64,000 nucleotides of DNA from Copromyces sp. CBS 386.78 (taxonomy: Eukaryota > Ascomycota > Sordariomycetes > Sordariales > Sordariaceae): positions 310,001 to 374,000 of the forward strand of contig MU839103.1 in the NCBI GenBank assembly GCA_030685235.1, in the 5' to 3' direction. This document shows positions 32,278-41,435 of the stretch, piece by piece. Position 1 is the first letter of the stretch, and every line of letters starts with the position of its first letter. The translations under genes were made by a program, and so were the position numbers. The notes beneath the pieces were generated by a model, which worked only from the letters and a program-made list of their open reading frames with translations, was not told the origin of the DNA and ran no database searches.

Positions 32278-34134
32278 TCACAGAGGCTTAGGGTCAGCTC
32301 CGTGCAGGTTCCTAGCCCACCTCGGGAGTTTCCTATCCCTCTCGTAAATGAAGCCGCAGTTATTGCAGAGTGACTGTGGCACAAGTTCGTTAGCATCGTC
32401 ATCCCGTGCAAACAGATCTTGTATACTTGAAGAACTTACCCTCGGTCCATAAGGTCCATCCCTCACTGCCCAAACACTGGTGCCCCAAACCCTACAGCAC
32501 GAGCATCTCCAGCTGTTCCGCTCATTATCCGCCAGCGATCCACCACCACCATACCCGCCGCCTGTACCACCGCCACCGCCTCCAACATCCGGGGTGTGCC
32601 TACCACTAGTCGGCGACAAGCTTCTAAACCTTCTCTTCTTCTTGCTCCTCTCCCCACGACCCATGCGCTCCTCCTCCTGCTCAATAAGCCCGCCAAATCC
32701 GAAACCAACCGGCACGCCGCCCGCCATGCCAGTATTGCTACTGAACCTCGCCGTCTCTCTGCGCAGTCTGCGAATCTGTCTCTCGCGATCGCCCTCGCGC
32801 TTCTCGATTTCTTCTTTGCTGAGCGTCTCCAGCTTGGGCTCCCAATCGTCCGCCAGATGCTCCGGGTCGTAGCGCCAGCCGGCGCCCTCGCCCCCTGCGG
32901 TGACGGCCGCGTCGTTGGGGAACTCGACGCCGCCGACACCGCCACCCAGCGCGGTGTTGCCCCAGCCGGCTACCAGGCCGCCGGACTCGCAGGCTTCTTT
33001 CTTCAGCTTGAGAACGGCCTCGTAGATGGCGTGCGTCATGGCCGGCACCCACTCGCCGTGCAGACCGAGGTCGGCACAGGTTTGCTTGGCGAAGGCCTCG
33101 GCGGTGCCTGGCGGGTGGAGGAGCGACCACTCAAATTTGTCGGTGTAGACTTGCGAGGAGAGGTTGATATTGAGGTTGATGATGCAGCGGTACGTGTCGT
33201 CGGGGCTGAAGTCGTCGTCGGCGTCTGGGGGGATCGGGGTCGCGGCGGCGGTAATTTCGCCGGTGGATGTTTGGACTGCTGAAGTGCCATTGGCAGCAGC
33301 GGGTGTTGGTGTTGATACGGCGTTGTTGCCGTTGGCTGCTGGGGTATTAGGGGTCGATGTCGCGGCGGCTTCGAGCAGGTTCGCGGGCTTGGGAGCCTCG
33401 GTTGCTGGACGGTCGCGGTGGGAATGGAAGAGAGGATGGAGAGCAACACCGGCGTACTCTTCTAGTTGTGTCCTTATTTGCTTGCTGATCTCGGATATGG
33501 TCTGATTCCTGTTAGGAAGATCCAAGTCCTGGACCAGGATGGTCGCAAACTGATCGGTCGTAATCAACGTCTCGTGCAAGTTCCACAGAAACGTGTCGCG
33601 TAACCGGTATGGAACGGTGGGCTCCTGTGGTTTGAAAAGAGGACTGTTGGGGTCCAGGTTCGCAGCATTCGCGGGGAGAGACGAGCCCGGAGTGAATGAT
33701 GGGATATCGAGGTCAATCCGTATAGGGATAAGTGTGAGAGGAAGGCTGGCTTGGGCAAAGTTTTGTGCGTCGGATCGTCCCTGGCGGAATCTTCCCATCC
33801 AGTCTCGCCAAATGCCCTGTACCTCTACGGGCTCATGTGTATCCTTGCCAACCTTCTCGGCAGGGTCGGCCTTGACAGTACCGTCGTCGTTGGGCTGTAC
33901 GCTGCGAAGACCTGTAGGGCGACGGCGGCTGCGGGTATTGTCGTCGTCATCGTCGTAGTCGTCATAGCCGTCCTCGGCATAGTTGATGATGGTAGTGCCG
34001 CGCTTCGTTGTGCGCGCAAGTGGGTTCGCGGGAGCAGTACCGGGAAGAACGGGTGTTAGGAGGGAGTTGTTGTAGGTGCGTAACCTCGGCGCATAAGAGG
34101 AGAAGACGGATTGTTGGTTTTCGGAGCGCGCCAT
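32278..34134 (-). CDS. sfh1: SFH1/SNF5-family chromatin-remodelling subunit with GATA-like zinc finger, 2 exons
   Basis: Exons are 32440-34134 and 32278-32373, giving 596 residues. I chose the ATG at 34134; the frame is open further upstream but is not protein-like. The N-terminal KRGTTIINYAED motif and the two SNF5 repeats identify it: about 135-210 (PIRIDLDIPS, LRDTFLWNLHE, QFATILVQDLDLP) and 316-384 (CIINLNINLS, DKFEWSL, FAKQTCADLGL). The segment LSKEEIEKRE with following RRLRRET (about 438-461) resembles yeast Sfh1, a core subunit of the RSC nucleosome remodeller. The C-terminus adds a GATA-like finger, C544-x2-C547 and C568-x2-C571 with W and LCNNCGF. It forms only when the 66-bp intron (32374-32439: GTAAGT donor, GCTAAC branch, CACAG acceptor) is removed. 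That intron keeps the frame, so it is easily missed. Low-complexity Ala/Thr/Pro and Gly linkers flank the domains. Confidence 0.92.
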   Translation of the reverse strand: MARSENQQSVFSSYAPRLRTYNNSLLTPVLPGTAPANPLARTTKRGTTIINYAEDGYDDYDDDDDNTRSRRRPTGLRSVQPNDDGTVKADPAEKVGKDTHEPVEVQGIWRDWMGRFRQGRSDAQNFAQASLPLTLIPIRIDLDIPSFTPGSSLPANAANLDPNSPLFKPQEPTVPYRLRDTFLWNLHETLITTDQFATILVQDLDLPNRNQTISEISKQIRTQLEEYAGVALHPLFHSHRDRPATEAPKPANLLEAAATSTPNTPAANGNNAVSTPTPAAANGTSAVQTSTGEITAAATPIPPDADDDFSPDDTYRCIINLNINLSSQVYTDKFEWSLLHPPGTAEAFAKQTCADLGLHGEWVPAMTHAIYEAVLKLKKEACESGGLVAGWGNTALGGGVGGVEFPNDAAVTAGGEGAGWRYDPEHLADDWEPKLETLSKEEIEKREGDRERQIRRLRRETARFSSNTGMAGGVPVGFGFGGLIEQEEERMGRGERSKKKRRFRSLSPTSGRHTPDVGGGGGGTGGGYGGGGSLADNERNSWRCSCCRVWGTSVWAVRDGPYGPRVSSSSIQDLFARDDDANELVPQSLCNNCGFIYERDRKLPRWARNLHGADPKPL

Positions 34135-35674
34135 TGTGAAGGTAGGTAGTTGGTGTGGTAGTGTGTAATTCTCGACGACTATGGTAATCCCATGACGGTC
34201 GGGGAATGGTATTATGTTGCTGAGTTCGTGGATATCTCCTAACGCTGCCAATTGATGATGGCTAATCGAGCCCAAAGTCGAAGAAGTCGCAAGTGGAAGC
34301 GAGGGAGGGTGATAAATGCGGCGTCGAGATGCGGGTTGGACGAAGCTGCGTTCGAGCTTGCTTCCGAGGGATGTCTGTCTTCCTCTTGTTTGCGATCGAG
34401 TGCAAACTAGTAGTTGATGTAACAGCAAGATTGATGGTTTGTAACAGTTCAAGGCGCAGAGTTCGGTGGCACCCAAAAAAAAAGGTCCAAATCGCGGGTT
34501 TTCTCAAGGGATCTCTAAGTTGAACCTCAAGGACGTCACGCAACTTGTTAGGTGGAGGAATGGACGGACGCTACCTATCGAGGTGGTGGTTGCCCGTGAA
34601 AGTGGGTGTTGAAATTGGGTGGGCGCACACCTGCGATCGCCTGCAGTCAAAAACGCGACAAGCACCTTGAGCATGCCGCGCGAGCTAGAAACAGCCTAGC
34701 GCCAGAGGTGGATCCTCAATCCCGCAAAGTCTTGCTTATGTAAGGCTGCGCCCTGGTCAGTGCCAAGATTGTTTTGTTCTGGGCCTTTTTGGCAGCGCCC
34801 CCATCACAGCTGTCAACTTGCACACACCTCACAACCTCAGGAGTCTGCTTCGACCCACGTTATCATCCATGTTGCGGCGTTTATGGTCACTCATTCATTA
34901 TCTGGTGCAACTGACGCTGGGCTCAGGCTCGGACACCCGCGGCAGTGAAGACCTGTCGCTACGCCATCTCAAGTCTGGCTTGGGATGTTCAGGCACAGTC
35001 AGTTCAAGGCAACGAACGACATGAGATGACACCTTTGCGCGATGTACTTCCCGAAATCATAATCTCAGGTTCATAGCTTCTGAGCTCCAACCGACCGTTT
35101 CCAGAACGCCAATGACCATGCCGTTCGCCGTTCGACATCTGGAACGGAAATGTGACTCCTCCAGGTTACGGTCAGAGTTCGGGACGGCCCGAGCATCCTG
35201 GTCAGTTGTTCATGGACCCTGATTCTGTTGACGTCGAAACTCTTCCGCTTCTTGTTTACTCGCTTATGGAAAGGAAAGAGAATCATATTCTTCTTTCTCT
35301 TTGTTCATCCTGACAGGAAACGAGAATGAGAGGTCGAAAAATGACCAGTTGAGAATAATTCACGTTGGTTCCATCACTCACTGGCGACAAACCGATTGTT
35401 CTTTTGTCCATGGCCCAGTTCGTTGCTCAGAAAGCGAGATTGAACTGGTCACTTCCTCTACTCCATTCTCTTTGTTGCCCTCACGCGCCGAAGAGCACTC
35501 ACAATTGCTTGCTCACAGCCTTACAGAATCACAATCTTCCATCTGATCTTATGCCCCAACAAACAAGCACAAGCAGGAAGATTCTCGTTTGCCCATCAAG
35601 TCATTGGGAGTCATCCAGGCATCCATATGAACCATTCATCCCTTCCTTGGGGCCTTATTACCAACAACAAACCC
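34135..35674. other. Divergent intergenic region between sfh1 and the small gene at 35799
   Basis: About 1.5 kb with short shadow frames only. It should contain both promoters. No RNA gene or repeat was seen. Confidence 0.4.
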
Positions 35675-35680
35675 TATAAA
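35675..35680 (+). promoter_or_regulatory. Putative TATA box of the gene at 35799
   Basis: The sequence CCCTATAAAGCC lies about 120 bp upstream of the ATG, followed by a pyrimidine/adenine-rich leader. It is a plausible TATA element only by position and sequence. Confidence 0.4.
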
Positions 35681-35798
35681 GCCACTTAGTCACTCATCTA
35701 TGTCTCCCATTTCATCACCACTCCCTTTCCAGATATAAACAAACTCGTCTACAACTCCAAGCAACAACACCCGTATTTCCCCAAGAACAAGAACAAAG

Positions 35799-36434
35799 AT
35801 GACAACCCAAGCCGACATCGTCCCACCCCCCGAAGGCCATCTCACAAACCACCAAATCGACGGCATCCGCATCATGCGCAAAACCCTCCTCAGCTCGCAA
35901 ACCTCCTACCACGAAGACGAAGCAGTCTGGAAGACCCTCAGCATGACCTCGGACGCCATCAACCTCGACGTGCCCTCTATACTGCTTTGGCAGGAGGAAG
36001 GTCAGAAAAGGCGGAATGCATTGTTTTATTTTATTGATGAGGGGGAGGAAGGTACGTCTTTGTCATCATCTGCTGATTGATCTGTTGAGTTCCTTTCCTT
36101 TGATTGAGTGCACACCCAGCCTGCCTGCCCTGGTTTGGGGGGAAGTGGTGGTGTGGTGTAATGGAGATGAGTTCGGTTGGGTATGACCGTATGACAGTAA
36201 ATGGACAGCGAATGCTAACGAATGAGTAACTTAGCCGTCGCCATGGAAATCTGTCAAGTCCTGCTCGACGCCAAAGACAAAGAGACGCTTCAGGAGCTGG
36301 TGGACGCGACTTGTTTTATCCATGGAGAGAGGACGACGTTCGAAGACTTGGCGGAGAGGAAAGGGTGTGAGAGGATTTTGAGGATGTTGGAAAGGGTTGA
36401 CTGTCTTCCTTCCTCTACTTCTACCTCTCTGTAG
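35799..36434 (+). CDS. Small conserved-looking protein of unknown function, 2 exons
   Basis: Exons are 35799-36051 and 36235-36434, giving 150 residues. The intron (36052-36234) starts GTACGT, has a GCTAAC branch-like site near 36215 and ends TTAG. Phases fit, and joining restores EEGEEAVAMEICQVLL. The first half is soluble and acidic (HEDEAVWKTLSMTSDAINL). The second half (LLDAKDKETLQELVDAT, FEDLAERKGCERILRMLERV) looks helical and resembles a single ankyrin-like helix pair, but that is a weak impression. No signal peptide or membrane segment. Function unknown. Confidence 0.65.
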
Positions 36435-36463
36435 CCTTTCGGAAGAGCACGGGTGGGTAGGTG

Positions 36464-36492
36464 TTTTTTTTTTTTTTTTTTTTTTTTTTTTT
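36464..36492. repeat. 29-nt T homopolymer in the 3' flank of the 35799 gene
   Basis: An uninterrupted T run 30 bp past the stop codon. It may mark the end of the transcript, a retroposed poly(A) in opposite orientation, or simple slippage. No retroelement body is attached. Confidence 0.9.
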
Positions 36493-37198
36493 GTATTGGT
36501 TGGTGGAACAGTGAGAACTATTTGGTGTGAGTGGACGGGAGTGGTTGGAGCATGATTTTGACTCACTCACCTGTAAAACTGTTTTCTGCACGGCTGCATG
36601 GTGTAGAAGGGGGTGGCGGAATACTAAGCTGCTGGCTGCTGCTGGATGGTTTGTCCTTCGATGGAGAGATGATTGCAAAGAAGTGATGGAATGGAATAAT
36701 ACATAAAATAATAGACCCGTCTTGTCTCTCATTGGGTAGGAAAGTAGTGCCGATTTTGGTATTCTTTCCGCAAGTAGGTATATACGTTATCGGCACAGCT
36801 GGTGTCTCGAGTAACATACAGCTTCCCGACATTATGAGTATGATGGATGTGCTTGGAGTTCTCCAAGTCACTGTCGTAGCGACATAGCAGATGGTTGACA
36901 AGACAGCGAATGAAGGCCAAAGGTAGATCGTTGGTTCTCCATGTCATCCCCTAGATAGTAGGTTGGGATGCGAAAAAGTGCACGAAGCTCATTCATCCAG
37001 GGGTACATGGCAAACAAACATTCAAGGTCAAAATCACGAGACGAAACAGGATATCTTCGAGGACTGAAGGGAAAAGAAAAAATGTTAGGCGTCACCAAGC
37101 TCCAAATAAGGAAAGAGGCTTGCAAAGAAAGGTGGAAGAGAAAAAAAGGGAAAAAAAGTAAAGCACAGAGAACCGGATCATTTTGAATCGTTTTATCA
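36493..37198. other. Intergenic region between the 35799 gene and tRNA-Glu
   Basis: About 0.7 kb with short frames only. A purine-rich stretch at 37070-37165 becomes T-rich on the minus strand and may end the tRNA transcript. Nothing else recognised. Confidence 0.4.
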
Positions 37199-37291
37199 CT
37201 CGGATACCGGGAGTCGAACCCGGGGCTGTTGAGAAAGCAGTCACTCCTGGAGAAGTGAGAGTCAACGATGTTACCGCTACACCATACCCGA
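37199..37291 (-). tRNA. tRNA-Glu(CTC) with a 22-nt intron
   Basis: On the minus strand the acceptor stem TCGGGTA pairs with TATCCGA, and the discriminator is G. The A-box region reads TGGTGTAGCGG, the anticodon stem is GTTGA/TCAAC with loop CTCTCAC, and the T-arm is CCGGG TTCGACT CCCGG. The anticodon CTC is followed by A37 and then a 22-nt intron containing GAGTGA, which can pair with the anticodon. These traits match eukaryotic tRNA-Glu. Most characterised fungal tRNA-Glu genes lack an intron as far as I recall. Confidence 0.88.
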
Positions 37292-37679
37292 TCCGTATGG
37301 ATTTCCACGCTTTGTTGAAGGCATTGCAAGATTTTGGGGTTTATCAAATGATGTGGGTTTGGTGTGGGACTGCAGGTGATGTTCAGGGTTTTAGGTTTTC
37401 TGACTCGCCCGGCTGTGGATCTCGACGAACATTATTTACTCTTGTGGGGTTCAAGGGTCCAACACTCAGGGGGTTTTAAGAACTGAGGTCGAAAACTGAG
37501 GGGTTGGAATTTGTGAGCAAAACGTAATTCCAAGTGTAGAGGTACAGTCCCAAAACAAAATAAAATAAAGAAAGCATCCCAAGGGGATCGTCAGATATTA
37601 TATACAAAGATCAAGTAAGAACGTTGAGGATAAGTGGAATTTCGTGCCATGGACTCTTTGCCTCAGATAGTAAGTGCCC

Positions 37680-38600
37680 TCACAAAGCAATCTCCGCCCA
37701 AATTGGTACGTGATTACTCGGACCGCGCTCCTCAGGCGTGTTAAGTATTCCCGTATCAGTAACACGCCAGTCTTCCCAGAACTGCTTGGAAACAAATACC
37801 ATATCGACCCTGTTGCAACTGGTCCCCCACACCTTGGACTGCGAGTAAGATGTGTATCGTTTCTCCATGCCATATTTTGCACGGAACACATCCACGGCAT
37901 CAAGACACTTTACCTTCTTCACGTCTTGTTTTCTACCACCAAGATAGGCCCTAGCTCGCTTGTTGTATTTCTCGCCGAAGAACTTGTGGTTAAAGTCCGC
38001 CCTGTTAACGCAATAGTATGGCGGGTCGACTCGGGTTGACGTCGCCTGCGACGACCACATGGAATCCCCGTGCTTCCAGGGAAAGGCACTCGTCCCGGAG
38101 TAGGGAATAGAAGGCGCGCAATCGGTCATTGCGAGTCGGATAAATAGGATGGACGGCACCCGTTTCGGGGCACAAGTGCGGTCTCGTTCCGCCAAAGAGG
38201 CCCTAGACACTGATGAGAGCCAGAGATTTGGTGGTGGTTGACTCATCCCCATCTTGCCCTTCTGGCACCCCTCTCATCTCGACAACGCTGACTCTCGCCT
38301 CGATGTCCCAGTCAACCTCCCGCACAGTAGCAACCCATTTGCGAACAAAGTCTTTCCTCATTATTGTCGCCACACCGTACAAACATCCTGCAAAGGGTGA
38401 ACAATTTTGCCTGTCGCGTGGAAGCACTGTATCGAGAGTGTACGTGCGATCGTCGGACACCGTGTCGGCGGCATTGAGCGGGGTATAGAGTAGAGAGCAA
38501 TTCTGGTAGAAACACTAGTCCCTTTCGCCCGCTGATTTTAAGTTCCTGGAGGAAGAGGACTTCAGGCCAGCTGTGGCGGGAAAGCCACGCTCGTAGCGTA
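37680..38600 (-). pseudogene. Frameshifted endonuclease/exonuclease/phosphatase (EEP) family gene
   Basis: Pieces of one EEP-type (DNase I/ExoIII-like) domain follow in the right order on the minus strand but in different frames. EVLFLQELKIS (about 38565) is the metal-binding LQE motif. TYTLDTVLPRDRQ and WDIEARVSVVEMRG follow (about 38440-38270). VVVAGDVNPSR (about 38060) is the GDxN motif. CNRVDMVFVSKQFWEDW with GPSNHVPIWAEI (37830-37690) is the D-and-H catalytic end (RVD, SNHxP). Joining them needs at least two or three frame changes, and no splice signals explain these. It appears to be a dead copy of a cellular or retroelement-borne EEP enzyme; RT sequence was not seen nearby. Confidence 0.7.
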
Positions 38601-39346
38601 GATGGTGAGCCTAATAGTTCTTGTTTGGTGGGCGTGCGTGGTCGATTGGCGTTTGGCGGCGCGTTAGTACTCGAGGCGTGTTGCCTTGGGTGGAACTCTC
38701 TGAAAGAGGATGTAAATTTGTAGGAGGAGGGAGAAATGGAGGAAGGAAGGTCTTGAGGCCGTCAATGTTCCGTGAGAATAGACGGAACGAATTTCTGCCC
38801 GGAGGAGAGCTTGTTGACTGATGGGCGCTTTGAAGTGTTGACGAGGTATGGGGCTATCCAATGCTTTGCTTGGTGTTTGTGTCAATGGCGGCGGGCTGAC
38901 GTCCTTGTTGTTGCTGGTTGTTGTACCGCTTTTTCCCAGTCATAAGAGATTTACCTAGCTGAGCCTCCTAACCTTCATACAGTTTAGCCGGACCGGCAAG
39001 CTCACTTTTGCCCCAGTTTACAACCCTAACAGCCCCGCCAGCCGACTGCAAGTGACCTATGCCAGCCCTGTGCCCCGTGCCATACCACGTTTACTGTATC
39101 CACACGGGTTACAGTGGGATTGCATAAGGGAGCTAACTATACTACAAGAAGGTTAGGCTCTGGAAATATTATGGGGAGTAAATCTCTTACGGGTGAGTAA
39201 AAGCGGTATAAAGACGCGGCTGAGAGCGGTTCTGTGCCCTTGTGATGAGTACCCTAGCGGGAATATAAGGAAGGTGACAAGGCTTGAGGGGGGGTCCAAG
39301 GGTTGATAGGTTTGTTAGACGTGTTAGTGAGCCTGGCCTTGGCGGA
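38601..39346. other. Intergenic stretch before the inverted-repeat patch
   Basis: About 0.75 kb without coding character. It lies between the EEP pseudogene and the element at 39347. Nothing recognised. Confidence 0.35.
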
Positions 39347-39581
39347 TTGACAAGCCTTGTCGCAATCCCAAGCGTTGTGACCTGAGGGAGGCCTCTGATT
39401 GGTCGGATTTGGGTGTAAAATAATAAAAGCTAAAGACCCCTATAAGGACCTTCTGAAGGCTATTATAGGGGTCGTTCTAATAGTCCCGTTGTTTGGGTAG
39501 GCGGGACTTTGACTTCAAAGTCCGGAACTCCGGATGAGGGCATTCACACTTCTGCGTGAAACTTTTCGCGCGAAAAAAACT

Positions 39582-39652
39582 GTCGCCATCTGGAATCGAA
39601 CTGGCGATCCCAAGAAAGAGAGCGACGACAAGAACCATTGAGCTACTGGCCC
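39582..39652 (-). pseudogene. tRNA-like sequence with Pol III A and B boxes
   Basis: On the minus strand TAGCTCAATGG fits the A box and GTTCGATTCC the B box, at a tRNA-like distance, and a T7 run (39573-39579) could end Pol III transcription. The stems do not fold properly: the T-stem GCCAG meets CCAGA, and the acceptor ends pair only in part. It is a tRNA relic or the head of a SINE-like unit, not a working tRNA. Confidence 0.5.
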
Positions 39653-39733
39653 AATTGATTGAAAAAGGGCTTCGTTCTTTCCTTTAATATAGGGCAGTAG
39701 CATATCTAGGAAAGAACCATCGTTACTAAAGGG

Positions 39734-39756
39734 AAGTGGGCGGCGTGGCACGGGTA
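39734..39756 (+). repeat. Half copy of the CCCGTGCCACGCC palindromic family
   Basis: AAGTGGGCGGCGTGGCACGG with the following GTA is identical to the right half of the complete palindrome at 40177-40213. The left half is absent here, so it is a truncated copy. Confidence 0.75.
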
Positions 39757-40176
39757 AGACATGGATCTTTAGCGACCATCTATAGCGCATCAAATCTGAC
39801 CAATCAGAGGCCTCCCTCAGCTCACAACGCTTGGGATCGCAACAAGGCTTGTCAAATTACAAGCATTGATACCTCCTTCAAGGCTTGTTGCCCTGGGGAT
39901 TTTCCCGCTATGGTATCAAAACATTATCGGAGAGGGTGATGGCATTACGCCTTTCTGCAGATGGTCGTCTGCATCTTTGGCCATCGATGCATCCAAGGCC
40001 GCTGGCATGAAGGTGCAAAACAAGGGGAGGTCCGTCAAGCCCGGTGAAGGCGAACCTAGGGATGAGAGAAGCAAGGCATCCAAGGCAGACAAGGCAGACT
40101 AGAATGGGATGTGTACGAGAAGCAATGGGATGCGAAAACTGCGAGTGTTGGTCAGGGAAGAGGAGAAAAGACCAAG

Positions 40177-40213
40177 TACCCGTGCCACGCAAGTGGGCGG
40201 CGTGGCACGGGTA
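40177..40213. repeat. Complete small palindrome of the CCCGTGCCACGCC family
   Basis: TACCCGTGCCACGC (40177-40190) is perfectly inverted as GCGTGGCACGGGTA (40200-40213) around a 9-nt spacer. TA lies at both ends. Confidence 0.85.
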
Positions 40214-40650
40214 AACAATAATCGGAAGGTCCAAAGATCCACGCGTACAAAGGAAAGAGCAGAGATGGAAATGGGGAACCTGCAAATTAGGTGCTATCTC
40301 CAACCGCTAGTGATCACCCCGGCAGTAGAAGGGGCAGTCGATGATTCTGAGGCGGGCTGAGATGCAGAAGGAAGGCTTGAAGCACGGATCCGCATTTCCA
40401 GTCAGGCAACACGGGGCAACTGTGTGGCGGTCTGTCCCAACTCCCCGCGTCGTCACTTCCATTGTCACAGGCCCCGCAGGCACAGCCTTCTGGCGGCACC
40501 TACCCACAGAGAGACAGAGGGGCCATCAATGGTGCTTTCTGTGGAAAGAGGTGTGAGCAAGTAAGTGTCTGATCACAATTCACTCGTTTCTTTCCAAATC
40601 TCTGTTGAGTCTTGACTAGTCAAAACTTCAATTGCAATCCTGTGGAATAC

Positions 40651-40700
40651 CTACCCGTGCCACGCCCCCACTCCCAGAAGTGGGGGCGTGGCACGGGTAG
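40651..40700. repeat. Perfect 22-bp palindrome of the CCCGTGCCACGCC family
   Basis: The left arm 40651-40672 (it contains TACCCGTGCCACGCCCCCAC) is perfectly inverted at 40679-40700, with only CCCAGA between the arms. TA lies one base in from each end. It should form a very stable hairpin. The flanks show no ORF. Confidence 0.88.
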
Positions 40701-41435
40701 TCTAATTTCACCCGCGCGAACCCGCCAACTGCATCCAGTCCCTACCAGTGAACAAGTCGTTTTCTTCCTCGCATGTGTCGCCAATCCTCAATCTTCTGCA
40801 CTATGGGCATTATCCCCGCCATCCATCAACGCCTTCAGTGTGGTTACCGTGATTCAGCCCAAGCCTCACACCCACAACTGCGATGTTCTGCCCAGCCTGG
40901 AGGTTGTTCAAAAGATGCAGCCGCGGGGCACATATTGACAAACTCGGTGAACTCGGACGGTTTCTGGCCAGCCAGATGCCACGCAAGGTTTCTCACGCAC
41001 CACAAAATTGCACCTCGAGTGATACACACCGGAGGCGAGGCTTCATGCTATGAGGCAGGCAGACACTAACTGATACGAGTGGGCTCCCTCACAGCCCTTT
41101 TCTATTAGCCTCGCAATGACCACAACTTGTCACATGCCGCCGGCAGCGTGCTTGAGATACGGGCATGGGTGTCGGTCGGACTGTCGGTAATAAAAGATGA
41201 GTTCATCCAGGAGCGCACATTTTTATCACAGGGTGCTTGCTCGAGTTTCTCTCCGTTTCCCTCTAGATTACGAGCATGCCTTATGTCACCTTTGAATCGC
41301 TTCGAAACAGCGGTTAACATCCTTTGACGGTTACTTGGAGCTGCCCAAGATTTCAGAAAGAGAGCTTACGTCCTGGACAAGGACAATTTCGACCGAGTCC
41401 CAAACCTGATCCCTCCCTCGCTCATTTATACAACC

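Larger units (their letters stand above)
39347..39855. mobile_element. Inverted-repeat element, about 509 bp, with 65-bp arms
   Basis: The left arm (39347-39411) and right arm (39791-39855) are inverted copies, about 90 percent alike by eye. They share AATCCCAAGCGTTGTGA and GAGGGAGGCCTCTGATTGG. Most differences are C/T or G/A. The interior holds a GACCCCTATA hairpin near 39435-39475, a tRNA-like block and half of a palindromic repeat, and no transposase frame. It is probably a composite MITE or foldback element. I could not fix the outer ends or a target duplication. Confidence 0.65.
39857..41435. other. Gene-poor region upstream of the ankyrin gene
   Basis: Apart from the two palindromes at 40177 and 40651, only short frames without coding character are seen. 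The last few hundred bases should hold the promoter of the gene at 41436. Confidence 0.4.

Noticed and set aside
32463..33449. Several frames of 120-230 residues on both strands over the sfh1 coding region
   Set aside because: They are shadows of the GC-rich sfh1 exon; the sfh1 frame alone has conserved SNF5 motifs.
39582..39652. Working tRNA gene
   Set aside because: A and B boxes are present but the T-stem and acceptor stem do not pair; kept only as a tRNA-like relic.
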